A stretch of 64,000 nt of DNA from Paraburkholderia sp. NMBU_R16 (GTDB lineage Bacteria; Pseudomonadota; Gammaproteobacteria; Burkholderiales; Burkholderiaceae), in NCBI RefSeq assembly GCF_013282575.1, contig NZ_JAAAYE010000019.1, forward strand, positions 37,931-101,930, read 5' to 3'. Numbering within the stretch: the first letter of the stretch is position 1; every line of letters starts with the position of its first letter. The notes beneath the pieces are model-generated. The model saw only the letters and a list, made by a program, of their open reading frames with translations, made no database searches and had not been told where the DNA came from. Of this stretch, positions 1 to 8,473 are shown in pieces. The translations under genes were made by a program, and so were the position numbers.

Positions 1-1193
1 GTCTTCCATAGGGCGGTGGCGATGATCGGCGTGAGACCGCTCGCGAAAATTCCCGAGAATTGATAGACGAAAGAGATGCCTGTATAGCGGACACTCGCAT
101 CGAACAGATCCGCAAATAGCGCCGCCTCGGGGCCATATACCATCGCGTAGAAGATGCCGAACGGGATTACGATCGCGAGCCAGATCAGCAGCGTATTGCC
201 CGGGTGGCTTTCGATCAGCCAGAACGCCGGATAGACCGATATGCCGCACAGCAATGAGCCCCACTTGAAGACACGTGCACGCCCGGCGCGGTCGGCGAGA
301 CTGCCGAACAACGGAATGAAGAAGCACATGACGAACGCGGCCATCATCACGCCGAGCAGCGCGTCCGTGCGATCCATCTTGATGTGTTGCGTCAGGTAAC
401 CGATCGAAAAGACAGCAAAGACATTGAAGAAGACGCCGTCGATATAGCGCGCTCCCATCCCGAGCAACAGTTCACGTCGATAATTGGCGAACATTTCGAC
501 GAACGGCAGCCGCACTGCGCAACGGCCGCGCTTGAGCGCGGCGAATTCGGGCGTTTCCATCACGTTCAGACGAATGTAGAGCCCGATCAAGACGAGCACG
601 AGCGAAGCGCCGAACGCGACGCGCCAGCCCCACGCGAAAAACGCCTGCTCCGAGAGCAGATGCGACACGGCCGCCACCATCCCCGACGCGAGACACAGGC
701 CGATCGACAGCCCGACCTGCGGCAGGCTGGCGTACAGTCCGCGCCGATGCGGCGGCGCATACTCGTACGCCATCAGCACCGCGCCACCCCATTCGCCGCC
801 GAGGCCGATGCCCTGGAGCACGCGCAACGACAACAGCAGGATCGGCGCCCAAATCCCGATCTGCGCGTACGTCGGCACGAAGGCGACGCCCACGGTCGAG
901 ACGCCCATGATGAATAGCGACAGAATCAGTGCTGATTTACGGCCGATGCGATCGCCGAAGTGACCGAACACAACCCCGCCGACAGGACGCGTCACGAACC
1001 CGACGGCGAACGTCGAATAAGCGAGCATGATTGAAACGAGCGGGTCGTTCGCCGGAAAGTAGAGCTTATTGAAGACAATGCCGGCCACTACGCCATACAG
1101 GAAGAAGTCGTACCATTCGACCGTCGCGCCAACGACACTGGCCAATGCGACGCGGCGAACCATGCGTGAATCGATGTTTGGCTGGGATGACAT
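1..1193 (-). CDS. MHS-family MFS transporter (5' part, runs off the window)
   Basis: Inner-membrane proton symporter of the metabolite:H+ symporter branch (ShiA/ProP/KgtP relatives), probably for an organic acid, aromatic acid or zwitterion; the substrate is not readable. The reverse strand is open from the window edge to an ATG at 1193, about 397 codons with no stop. Translation begins MSSQPNIDSRMVRRV and shows the MHS hallmarks: VEWYDFFLYG in TM1, the MFS loop motif GHFGDRIGRK, and GLGGEWGGAVLM in TM4. A strong Shine-Dalgarno (TGGAGGAG on the minus strand, 1203-1210) lies 9 bases before the ATG and fixes the start. Family members are about 430-450 aa, so only the last 30-50 residues should be missing. 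The right-hand neighbours are unrelated accessory genes. Confidence 0.93.
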   Translation of the reverse strand, partial: MSSQPNIDSRMVRRVALASVVGATVEWYDFFLYGVVAGIVFNKLYFPANDPLVSIMLAYSTFAVGFVTRPVGGVVFGHFGDRIGRKSALILSLFIMGVSTVGVAFVPTYAQIGIWAPILLLSLRVLQGIGLGGEWGGAVLMAYEYAPPHRRGLYASLPQVGLSIGLCLASGMVAAVSHLLSEQAFFAWGWRVAFGASLVLVLIGLYIRLNVMETPEFAALKRGRCAVRLPFVEMFANYRRELLLGMGARYIDGVFFNVFAVFSIGYLTQHIKMDRTDALLGVMMAAFVMCFFIPLFGSLADRAGRARVFKWGSLLCGISVYPAFWLIESHPGNTLLIWLAIVIPFGIFYAMVYGPEAALFADLFDASVRYTGISFVYQFSGIFASGLTPIIATALWK

Positions 1194-1564
1194 GAAACGG
1201 CTCTCCTCCAGTGAATACCCGTGCGCGCTTGCGATCGGGGATTTCGGGAGCCCCTGGCGTCTCCTCCGGGGCATATCGTGCCGTGCCGGGTTCCTCGGAT
1301 CCGCCAGGACAGGGCACTTGTTTCTATTTACTGTTCCGAAATCGGTGCTTCAAGCGAATTTGGACGGCGAAAACCGTTCTGGGACAAAACGAAGAATTTC
1401 GTTTCAATTCCCCGCTGAAAAACGACGCCATCCGATCGAGCGTGCGGTGTCTGCGCCGACGCGCAACGCCCTTGAAACGATGGATCCGAAGCGCCTCCTC
1501 CAGCGTCGGGTGGCCGCCGATCTGCTTGGCGAGCAGCAGGTCAACCACGGAAAGGAGACTTAGG
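1194..1564. promoter_or_regulatory. Upstream region of the MFS gene with a 7-bp palindrome
   Basis: About 370 bases without a convincing gene. Seen: a perfect inverted repeat AAACGAA-N4-TTCGTTT at 1387-1404, about 195 bases before the transporter start, in a locally AT-rich patch. It could be an operator for a transporter regulator; no regulator gene is adjacent. At 1552-1557 AAGGAG is the ribosome binding site of the following small gene. Open frames here are short and have no recognisable content. Confidence 0.3.
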
Positions 1565-1818
1565 ATGAAATCGGTGGTGGGGATTGCCTTCATCGCACTT
1601 TTAGCGCGGCTGCGATCGCCGCCACGTCCATGGGATCCTACTCAAGCAACGGCAGCGATCAGCGGGACGCTTGCCGTTCCGCAATCGCTGCGGCGGAGCG
1701 GGACAGGGTCAATTGGCTATCGAAGGGATGGACCTTCGCAGGGACCTCGAGCTGCACCTTCTCCGGAAGTGGAACAAGCTGGACCTGCTCAGTCAACGCG
1801 ACGTATTTCCGCCGATAA
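1565..1818 (+). pseudogene. Small secreted protein, frameshifted in its signal peptide
   Basis: AAGGAG at 1552-1557 precedes ATG 1565, which opens a signal-peptide start, MKSVVGIAFIALL, in one frame. The rest of a plausible secreted protein is in the next frame: FSAAAIAATSMGS, then a Cys-containing mature part ending WTCSVNATYFRR and TAA at 1816-1818. The frames meet at a run of four T at 1599-1602. One extra T would give MKSVVGIAFIALFSAAAIAATS and a continuous protein of about 84 aa with four cysteines spread over the mature part. Either a T was lost from the run (mutation, or assembly error) or expression needs slippage. No family recognised. The restored frame makes a well-formed signal peptide, which is the main argument that this was a gene. 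Confidence 0.5.
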
Positions 1819-2006
1819 ACGCAGAGCGAGCGCTCGCTGCAAGTCCCGACCTGGAGCGGTATGCGGGTGTTCGCGTTGCTTGGCCGCCTCCCCGATGACA
1901 GCCGGCCGGGTTCGGCCATGAACGGCCGGTCGACACCGTCGCGTAGATCGTCGACAATCAACACACTCGCGAACCGAGATTCGCTCCGCATCCGTCTAGG
2001 CACAAC

Positions 2007-2414
2007 ATGCGAAATGACCTAAACCGCGCAGCTTACTGGATTGCGTTCACCCTCGAACGCTGCCAGTTTCCGAATCGCGATGCGCTCGCGGCGCAATTCG
2101 CGAATGCTGAAATCGGCGAGCTTTGTCAATGCGGGTGCAACAGTTTCGCGCTATCAATGGCTGCGCCCGACGGCGTGCCTAGAATATCTACGAGCGGACA
2201 CGGTTACGGTCTGGTGTTTGAAGCTGACTTTCGGGACCTTAGCGAACCGGACGAGTCACGATCGCTTGAAATTCTTTTGTTCGCCGATGATTCGGGTCAT
2301 TTGAACTACGTTGAGATCGACTACTGCGGAAACGGACTACCAATCCCCGAGCGCATGAACCTCGAGTCGGCTCCCTATCACCTTTTCGAAGGTGACACGC
2401 TGATCCGCGCATAG
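2007..2414 (+). CDS. Hypothetical protein, 135 aa
   Basis: I do not recognise a family. The product is soluble, acidic and has no signal peptide or membrane segment. It begins MRNDLNRAAYWIAFTLERC and has a central CQCGC cluster near residues 40-44 that could bind a metal. The second half reads like a beta-rich domain ending in YHLFEGDTLIRA. The start at 2007 has only a weak AGG upstream (TCTAGGCAC). Small proteins of this kind scattered beside integrases are often immunity or anti-phage cargo, but nothing in the sequence proves that. It sits alone between a broken secreted-protein gene and a HEPN-like gene, on the same strand. Confidence 0.6.
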   Translation: MRNDLNRAAYWIAFTLERCQFPNRDALAAQFANAEIGELCQCGCNSFALSMAAPDGVPRISTSGHGYGLVFEADFRDLSEPDESRSLEILLFADDSGHLNYVEIDYCGNGLPIPERMNLESAPYHLFEGDTLIRA

Positions 2415-2659
2415 ATCACGGGCGTGTCCCTTCAACGTACGTTCGTCGCGGCATGCCGACACACCGATGATGTCCGCTCCGGAGAGCGTCGAGCGGCCTG
2501 AACGGGCGACGCGTGCCGTCCACCCGTCCAGGCGCGCCGCGACGGCATCGTCGGGCGGTGGTCGGCCAGTTGCTGTCGGTCGCTGATGTCGCCTTTCGGG
2601 CAGTATGGTTAAGCTACGATCCTCGGCCTATTCAATGTTAGCGTCCGCAAGGAGGACCA

Positions 2660-3373
2660 ATGACGACCTTGAGCATCGCCAATCGAGACATGCTTTATTC
2701 GCTATCGTGGTACATGTCCGCAAGACAGACTGCGCTGCGCGCCGCGCTCTCGTTCCGCACGCAGCTCTCCGTCACTGATCAGATGGACATGAGAGTTCAC
2801 TACTCTGGCTACTTTTTGAATCTTCTGGCAGCGACCGAACTCTTCCGCGAAACGACTACGCTGCAGCCAAACGACTTTGAAGCGCAGTTGTATTCGCGCT
2901 TCGTGTTTGATGGATTCCAGGACGGAGAGGCGAACTACTCCTACATCCGTGAACTGCGCAATGCGGTTGTTCACCGCGGGCTGGACATCACGTCTGCTGC
3001 ACACATCGACGGCAACTTCCCGATGATCCTTGCGGAGCCGAAAGTTCAAAACCAGAAGAGGACAAAGACCTTCGTCGCCTTCGACAAATACTTGCTGCAT
3101 GTCATCGCAAAGTGCGAATCGGTCGTTGGCTCGGTGATGCTTGATTGTTTGAACGTCGCAGGCATCTTTGAAGCCACCATTGATACAGAGGCTGCCGTTG
3201 CCGAGTACCGTGAAGCCATTGAACAGTCGCACGCCATGCCAGAAGGCGTCAAGACAATGGCCCTAGCAACGGAATTCAAGCCTGAATGGGCTGTGGCCGC
3301 CCACAGCTCCGCAATGACTAAGCTGCGAGGAGCGTTGGCACCGTGCAATGCCACCACGCCATCCGCGCCTTAG
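2660..3373 (+). CDS. HEPN-like protein of unknown function, 237 aa
   Basis: AAGGAGG stands right before ATG 2660, so the start is firm. The mostly helical protein carries RELRNAVVHRG at residues 97-107. R100 and H105 form an RX4H motif of the type used by HEPN domains, which are RNases or RNA-binding modules in toxin-antitoxin, abortive-infection and CRISPR accessory proteins. Upstream are long helices (residues 1-65) and a linker; the C-terminal third has no recognised signature. There is no nucleotidyltransferase (MNT) partner beside it, which canonical HEPN-MNT toxins have. It lies between an unknown gene and a dead integrase, typical of cargo on a former mobile island. HEPN membership is inferred from the motif only; a structural, non-catalytic HEPN fold is equally possible. 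Confidence 0.6.
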   Translation: MTTLSIANRDMLYSLSWYMSARQTALRAALSFRTQLSVTDQMDMRVHYSGYFLNLLAATELFRETTTLQPNDFEAQLYSRFVFDGFQDGEANYSYIRELRNAVVHRGLDITSAAHIDGNFPMILAEPKVQNQKRTKTFVAFDKYLLHVIAKCESVVGSVMLDCLNVAGIFEATIDTEAAVAEYREAIEQSHAMPEGVKTMALATEFKPEWAVAAHSSAMTKLRGALAPCNATTPSAP

Positions 3374-3486
3374 AACCGTCGATGAGCTCGAGAATGCGGG
3401 TTTTGGCGGTCGGAGCGATCTCGACCGCGGCCTATGCAGGATGTCAGCTTTCGGGCGGCGAGATTCGTAGCCTGGATGTCGCAGAT

Positions 3487-3519
3487 GGGTCGGACTTCGT
3501 CCGACCCTGAGCGGCTCAG
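3487..3519. repeat. Two adjoining inverted repeats before the integrase
   Basis: Seen: GGGTCGGAC-TTC-GTCCGACCC (3487-3507, 9-bp perfect stem) runs straight into CTGAGC-G-GCTCAG (3507-3519, 6-bp perfect stem). No T-run follows, so neither is a textbook terminator. They lie 34 bases before the recombinase ATG and may be recombinase or regulator binding sites, or an mRNA leader structure. Confidence 0.4.
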
Positions 3520-3552
3520 ACTGATTCTCCTTCCGTCGAAAGGAGAATCGTC

Positions 3553-4176
3553 ATGGAAGCCATTGGTGTAGGCAGCGCGCGGCGCGTGCCATGGAACAAG
3601 GGAAAACTGACAGGCCAGAAGCCACCACTTAAGCTTAGAGAGATCTGGGCGATTCGTATCCGCTTACAGCTCGCCGGAAAGACGCGAGACCTGGCACTGT
3701 TCAACCTTGCGATCGACAGCAAGCTATGAGCGTGCGATCTCACGCGGTTGCGAGTCTCGGACATGTGCCTGGGCTCGCGCGTCGCGGCGCGGGCGACGAT
3801 CATGCAGCAGAAGACGCAGCGGCCGGTGCAGTTCGAGATCACCGAGCAGACACGTACGAGCGTGGAGGCGTGGATGCAAGCCGCCGCGCTTTCGGGTGGC
3901 GACTATCTGTTTCCGAGTCGCATCCACGACTCACTGCACCTGTCGACCCGACAATACGCTCGACTCCATCGCTGGATAAGAGCGATCGGACTGGATGATG
4001 CAGCTTACGGAACGCATACGATGCGCCGGACCAAGGCTGCGCTGATTTACCGTCGCACGAAAAATCTGAGGGCAGTACAGTTACTGCTCGGACACACGAA
4101 GCTGGAGAGCACGGTTCGATACCTTGGAATTGAGGTCGATGATGCGCTCGAGATGGCTGAGCAAACCGACGTGTGA
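3553..4176 (+). pseudogene. Tyrosine recombinase with in-frame TGA at the catalytic Arg I
   Basis: Site-specific tyrosine recombinase (phage-integrase family), about 207 codons, a known short type common in beta-proteobacteria. AAGGAGA precedes ATG 3553; translation begins MEAIGVGSARRVPWNKGKL. At 3727-3729 a TGA interrupts the reading NLAIDSKL*ACDLTRLRV. The same frame then continues to 4176 with FEITEQTRTSVEAW, the HTMRR box (H-x-x-R), LLGHTKLESTVRYLG (late His and the Tyr nucleophile) and EVDDALEMAEQTDV. In relatives as I remember them the interrupted position reads KLRGCDL, aligning with the TGLR box, so the stop replaces the catalytic Arg I; CGA to TGA is one transition. A restart at 3748 would lack that arginine. 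No frameshift is present, so loss looks recent. Readthrough cannot be excluded. Confidence 0.85.
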
Positions 4177-4427
4177 GGGGACGTAGGCCGGACAGCGGCG
4201 GGTCGCTGCCCGGCCATGATGAGACGCTCGTCCGGCACATCGCCCGGACATTCATGCGGCGGCTCCGCGTCAGCAAACAGCCATTCGAGCGCCGAAGGCG
4301 GACGCCGCTTCACCGGGGTATCCGAACAAGTGAACGAGGGCTTCGCGTCAGCTCGTTATTCCTGCAATCCGATCCCAATTCTCCCTCGCGTGCTACGATG
4401 AAAAACCTCGGCGAGTGGAGGTAAGCA

Positions 4428-4667
4428 ATGGAGATGGACGAATTCCGGCCATATCGCGGTTACTTCTATCGGGTCTCTGCAAGTTTCGGGCAAGATGGTC
4501 AGTGGCGGGGCACGATTGATATTCTTCGGCGTCATTGGGACGGCGCCGCGGAGACAGTGATTTCGAAGATGGACGTGCCTGGCAAGTTCCTCTCCGAGGA
4601 ATTGGCCCTCGCGGCCTCGGATGCCTACTGCCACGTTATCATCGACGAGGCGAAATTTCAGGGGTAG
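4428..4667 (+). CDS. Small hypothetical protein, 79 aa (DUF6566-like?)
   Basis: GGAGG at 4417-4421 sits 6 bases before ATG 4428. The product has one small alpha/beta-looking domain: YRGYFYRVSASF, then GTIDILRRHWDG, then a helix FLSEELALAASDAYCHVIID. This pattern (strand-strand, then F-S-x-E leading into a long helix ending in ID) resembles small Burkholderia proteins annotated DUF6566, but I cannot confirm it. No signal peptide, no membrane segment. It stands alone between the broken integrase and the IS21 remnant. Confidence 0.6.
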   Translation: MEMDEFRPYRGYFYRVSASFGQDGQWRGTIDILRRHWDGAAETVISKMDVPGKFLSEELALAASDAYCHVIIDEAKFQG

Positions 4668-4713
4668 CTAGCTTCAAGACGCCCTCCTGAATTCGTTAGC
4701 CCAAGCGACCGAT

Positions 4714-4970
4714 TCACGCCAAATTGCCTTGGCCCATCGATAAGCGTGCGGCCGCGGAAGCTCCCCTACTGACGAGTGTCACGCATACGGCGTGCCATAG
4801 AGGCGTGGCTAACTCCAGTAGAATCCTCGCGTACGCGTCCCGCCAGAGGGCGCCACCCACAAGCGCAAGCTGCGCAACGTCACGCTCGCCTATACTAGGC
4901 CAGGCGCCTGCGAGCCATTCTGCAAAATCTGTGCAGGCATGGTTCAGATCAATCGCTGCGCGACCTTCAC
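4714..4970 (-). pseudogene. C-terminal remnant of an unknown gene cut by the IS21 element
   Basis: On the minus strand a protein-like stretch runs from the IS end near 4970 to a TGA at 4714-4716, reading AAIDLNHACTDFAEWLAGAW, then SIGERDVAQLALVGGALWRD and AYARILLELATPLWHAVC. It looks like a natural helical protein rather than a shadow frame, since no gene lies opposite. The 5' side would be IS sequence, so the gene would have lost its start when the element landed. Family unknown; it could still be a chance open frame. Confidence 0.3.
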
Positions 4971-4973
4971 TGC

Positions 4974-5089
4974 GTATTCCAGGCCAAAGCGAACGCGGAT
5001 TCCAGAGCAAACCGAACGCGGTTTCCACGGAAAAACGAATGCTGATTCCACAGCAAACCGAACGCTCATTCCACGCGTAAGCGAACGGT
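4974..5089 (+). repeat. Five tandem 23-bp IS21-end repeats
   Basis: Seen copies at 4974-4997 (24 bp), 4998-5020, 5021-5043, 5044-5066 and 5067-5089. Each follows the pattern NATTCCA-nnGCAAA-nCGAACGC. Copies 2 and 4 are nearly identical and copy 3 is the most divergent. IS21-family elements carry repeated transposase-binding sites of about this size at their ends, which fits the istA start just downstream. Confidence 0.85.
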
Positions 5090-5154
5090 AGGAAGGACGA
5101 CGGCGACGCGGGATAACCATGGCACGCTGGACGATTTGGTCCGGGGTGCCGCGA

Positions 5155-5477
5155 ATGCCAAGAACAAGGTTATCCATGCGTCAGATAAAAGAGGCGCTGC
5201 GCCTGCGGTTTGTCTGCGAGCGTAGCCAAAGCGAAATCGCGCGCACGATCGGCGCGTCAAAGGCGACGGTCTGGGAGTATCTGGATCGAGCCAGACGGGC
5301 GCAACTGAGCTACGAACATGCGAGCGCGATGGACGACGCGGCGCTCGAGACACTGCTGTTTCCGCCGGCGCCGCCGTCGAACCGCGAGCGCCCGAAGCCC
5401 GACTGGCCGACGGTGCATCGCGAGTTGGGCAGGAAGGGCGTCACGCTCGATCTATTGTGGAACGAGTACAAGGCTCA
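5155..5477 (+). pseudogene. istA: IstA transposase N-terminal fragment
   Basis: About 108 codons of an IS21 transposase, starting MPRTRLSMRQIKEALRLRF. Residues about 8-50 form the helix-turn-helix: SQSEIARTIGASKATVWEYL. The text then follows the IstA pattern LLFPPAPPSNRER, DWPTVHRELGRKGVTL, DLLWNEYKAQ. Family homology stops there; the same frame runs on out of context to 5601. The DDE catalytic domain, expected in the following 300 or so residues, is missing. A start at 5119 is also open, but ATG 5155 matches the usual N-terminus better. The break coincides with the start of PEP-synthase homology in another frame, marking a deletion junction. Confidence 0.8.
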
Positions 5478-6789
5478 GGAGCCAGAGGAGGGTCGGCCGG
5501 CAAAGTCTGCGTTATCGAAAGCCCGCGTGACATGGGACGTTTCGTCGACGGCGCCATCCTCGTTACCCAGACAACGGACCCTGACTGGGTGCCCGTCATG
5601 AGGCGCGCCGCTGCCATCATCACCGACCAGGGCGGCCGCACCTCGCACGCCGCGATCGTCAGCCGCGAACTCGGGCTCCCGGCCATCGTCGGGGCGGGCA
5701 ATGGAACTCACCTGCTGCACGACGAGCAGGAAGTGACCGTGTCCTGTGCGGAAGGCCCAGAAGGATTCGTCTACGAAGGCATCGCCGATTTTGATGTCGA
5801 GGAGATCGATTTTGGCCGTATCCCGGCGACGCGCACCAAGGTCATGCTGAACCTCGCCAATCCGGCGGCGGCATTTCGGTGGTGGCGGATCCCGGCGGAC
5901 GGCGTCGGGCTTGCACGAATGGAATTCGTAGTGAGCAACTATATAAAGGCTCATCCGATGGCCCTTGCACGCTTCGAGGCGCTCAGGGACGAAGACGCAA
6001 AGCGGACCATTGAAGCGTTGACGGCGGGGTACGAAGACCGGACAGAGTATTTCGTCGATCGCCTCGCACGTGGATTAGGACGGATCGCCGCAGTCCAGTA
6101 TCCGCACCCCGTAGTGGTTCGCATGAGCGACTTCAAGACCAACGAATACGCACATCTTATCGGTGGGGCGCAATGCGAGCCGAAGGAGGAGAACCCCATG
6201 CTTGGGTTCCGGGGGGCCTCACGGTACTACTCTTCCCGCTACCGGGAGGGATTCGCGCTCGAGTGCCAGGCCATTTGCCGCCTGCGCAACGAGATGGGCT
6301 TCAAGAATGTAGTCGTCATGATCCCGTTCTGTCGTTCACCAAACGAGGCGGACCGCGTGCTGGAGGTCATGGCGGAAAACGGTATCCGGCGCGATGAAGC
6401 CGGCCTCGAGATCTACGTAATGTGCGAGATCCCGTCGAACGTGATTCTGGCGAAGGTTCGCGCAACGCTTCGACGGCTTTTCGATTGGAAGCAACGACCT
6501 GACGCAGTTGACGCTGGGCGTGGACCGCGACTCAGCGGATCTTGCGGAACTTTTCGATGAACAGGACGATGCGGTCAAGTGGATGATCCAGAGCGTCATC
6601 ACGGAGGCGCACAAGGCCGGCGCCGACGTCGGTTTGTGCGGGCAGGCGCCGAGCGATCACCCTGAGTTTGCCGCCTTCCTTGTCGGTTGCGGCATTGATT
6701 CGATATCGGTGAGTCCCGACAGCTTCATCGCGGTCAAGCGCCGCGTGGCTGACGCGGAGAAGGCCATGCCGAAGGCTCCGGCAACATAG
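5478..6789 (+). pseudogene. ppsA: PEP synthase, 5'-deleted and frameshifted
   Basis: C-terminal half of phosphoenolpyruvate synthase (pyruvate + ATP to PEP + AMP + Pi); the family is about 800 aa and about 435 codons remain. The ATP-grasp domain is gone. Seen: GSAGKVCVIES, the phosphohistidine swivel DQGGRTSHAAIVSREL, then the TIM-barrel with MLGFRGASRYYS. Around 6453-6460 the frame changes: one frame reads EIPSNVILAKVRATLRRLF, while the expected text (FAQRFDGFSIGSNDLTQLTL) is in the next frame and carries on through LGVDRDSADLAELFDEQDD and VGLCGQAPSDHPEF to TAG at 6787. So there are at least two lesions: IS21-linked 5' loss and a small indel. A second intact copy presumably exists elsewhere. 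Its neighbourhood (BCAM0308 gene, FNR-like boxes) suggests it once belonged to a low-oxygen locus. Confidence 0.85.
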
Positions 6790-6807
6790 ACGATGTGCTC
6801 TCGACAC

Positions 6808-7185
6808 TCAGCCGGAAATGAAACCTTCAATCTCCAAAGCCCAGATCAGGGTGCCCATGAAGCTGACGAAAGGCCCCCACAACCCAACCGCCGCCCTGGT
6901 TCGGCGATCCTCATGCACCCAATCCGGAACGGGCTCGCCAACCTGTCTATAGTGCTCCGGGTCAAGCCTGCTCAGCCCCGTTTCGCCCTCTATAATGTGG
7001 GTTCGGATGCCCTCTCGGATCACGCTGGCTCGCGACAGAAGCGTAATGCCGGCCGCCACGACCAGCGCACCGCTACGGGAAAACCAAGTGAAGTCGTGGG
7101 CTGCGAGGCTGAGCGACAAGCCGCCAATGGCAACCAGTGTCGCAAGCCTTAGCATCGATTGGGTGTTCCCAAAAAAAGCGCGCAT
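6808..7185 (-). CDS. Small membrane protein, 125 aa, unknown function
   Basis: Three likely membrane segments: residues about 11-29 (LRLATLVAIGGLSLSLAA), 34-52 (WFSRSGALVVAAGITLLS) and 103-120 (GPFVSFMGTLIWALEIEG), with a charged central loop rich in E, R and H. No family recognised. It lies 35 bases downstream of the AI-2E-type transporter on the same strand, so it is likely the second gene of that unit and may share its FNR-like promoter. GAAGGA upstream of ATG 7185 serves as ribosome site. Its 3' end is convergent with the dead ppsA, 18 bases away. Confidence 0.75.
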   Translation of the reverse strand: MRAFFGNTQSMLRLATLVAIGGLSLSLAAHDFTWFSRSGALVVAAGITLLSRASVIREGIRTHIIEGETGLSRLDPEHYRQVGEPVPDWVHEDRRTRAAVGLWGPFVSFMGTLIWALEIEGFISG

Positions 7186-7220
7186 TTTGTTCCATCCTTC
7201 GTCCGACCCGGTCGCTGTCG

Positions 7221-8435
7221 TTACTCATGGGTAGCGGGGTCGTTCGCGGCGCAGGGCGCGTCAGGTGTGGCCGGTGCATTGTCCGCGCCACGAGCAACTT
7301 CCTGCGTGTCGACCCATGCGAGCATGAGGGCATAGGTGACGGCAAGCATCACCGGCCCGATAAACAGTCCGATCATACCGAAGGCAATCAGACCACCAAG
7401 CACGCCGGCAAGAACGAGGATCATCGGCAGCGCGATGGCGCGCCGGATCAGGATCGGGCGCAAAATGTTGTCAAGCGTCGCCACGCCGATGGACCAGACG
7501 AACAGCAGGATCGCCGCAACCCGTGCGTCATGCATGAACAGCCAGGCGACAGACGCCAATAACGGCAACAGCGGGCCGAGCTGAGCGAGGCAGGAAATGA
7601 ACAAGATCGCTGTCAGGACGCCGGCATACGGGACGCTAGCGACCCACAGCCCGAGGCCGCCCAGCGCGGATTGGGCCAGCGCCGTAACCACGACGCCCAG
7701 TGCGACCGCGCGAATCGCATGTTCGACGAGCCGCACCATCGCCGCGCCGTTCCCAGGTGCCACACGCCGTGCAACGCGGGCCGCGATGAGCCCGGCTGCT
7801 TCCCCCTTCGTGTAGAGAATGCCGCAAATGATGACTGTGAGCAGCAAATGAAGCACGAGTACGCCAATAGCGCTCGCGCGCTGGAGAAGCCACCCGGCAA
7901 CGCGACTCGCATACGGCTGCAGCGTCGCCAGGACGCCGCCCGGTCCTGCGTCCGTGAGCATTTGCCACTCGTGTGTGGCACGCGCGCCGACGAGCGGCAG
8001 GCTACCGAGCCAGTTCGGCGGCGGTGGCAACGTGTAGTTCGGCAAACTCTTCGCGAGTGTCGAGATCTCGTCTGCGTGGGCCGCCAGAGTCGACACCGCG
8101 CTATAGATGGGAAGCACGATCACGACCATCAATGCCAGCAACATCACGACCACGGCCGGCCCGCGGTGACCTCGCAGACGTCTCTGCACCGCGTCCAGGG
8201 CCGGCCAGGTCGCGACGACGATCATGGTGGCCCACACGAGCGCGAGCAGAAACGGACGAAGGATATAGAGGCTACCGCCGATCAGCAGCGATAGCGTTAA
8301 AACTCCCAGCACGATGCGGGCTAGGTCGACCGTCGGGCGGGCGTGCACGACCTGCCTGGCTCGGACAACTGTTACATGAGGGTGGCGGTTCAATTCGCGG
8401 CCTCCAATCTCTGCCCCGACTGTTCCAGCTTGCAT
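7221..8435 (-). CDS. AI-2E family transporter (TqsA/YdiK-like permease)
   Basis: Inner-membrane protein of the AI-2E transporter family (PF01594); members include a quorum-signal exporter and Na+/H+ antiporters, so the substrate here is open. It has 404 aa with about eight hydrophobic segments. Early paired helices (LGVLTLSLLIGGSLYILRPF; LALVWATMIVVATWPAL) are followed by a periplasmic section with PPPPNWLGSLPLVG. The C-terminal bundle includes LDNILRPILIRRAIALPMIL and GGLIAFGMIGLFIGPVMLAV, typical of the family. ATG 8435 has a poor ribosome site; a TTG at 8393 preceded by GGAGG is a real alternative that would shorten the protein by 14 residues. An FNR-like box lies at 8501-8514. The C-terminal tail is Ala/Asp-rich. 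Confidence 0.88.
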   Translation of the reverse strand: MQAGTVGAEIGGRELNRHPHVTVVRARQVVHARPTVDLARIVLGVLTLSLLIGGSLYILRPFLLALVWATMIVVATWPALDAVQRRLRGHRGPAVVVMLLALMVVIVLPIYSAVSTLAAHADEISTLAKSLPNYTLPPPPNWLGSLPLVGARATHEWQMLTDAGPGGVLATLQPYASRVAGWLLQRASAIGVLVLHLLLTVIICGILYTKGEAAGLIAARVARRVAPGNGAAMVRLVEHAIRAVALGVVVTALAQSALGGLGLWVASVPYAGVLTAILFISCLAQLGPLLPLLASVAWLFMHDARVAAILLFVWSIGVATLDNILRPILIRRAIALPMILVLAGVLGGLIAFGMIGLFIGPVMLAVTYALMLAWVDTQEVARGADNAPATPDAPCAANDPATHE

Positions 8436-8473
8436 GACCTTACGCGGCTCGCAAACGCCGCGCTTGAAGCTTG

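Larger units (their letters stand above)
4971..5477 (+). mobile_element. IS21-family remnant (left end plus broken istA)
   Basis: The left part of an IS21-type element: a terminal array of five 23-bp repeats (4974-5089) followed by the 5' third of istA. The rest of istA, the istB ATPase gene and the right end are absent; the sequence switches to PEP-synthase coding DNA at about 5477. The left boundary is placed at TGCGTATTCC (4971) because IS21 ends begin with TG and the repeats start there; a few bases of error are possible. No target duplication can be read, as the right end is gone. The element can no longer move. Confidence 0.75.

Noticed and set aside
1211..1921. 236-codon forward frame upstream of and through the frameshifted secreted protein
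   Set aside because: Only the short MKSVVGIAFIALL section looks natural; the rest is Arg/Ser-rich noise, and the ribosome site points to ATG 1565.
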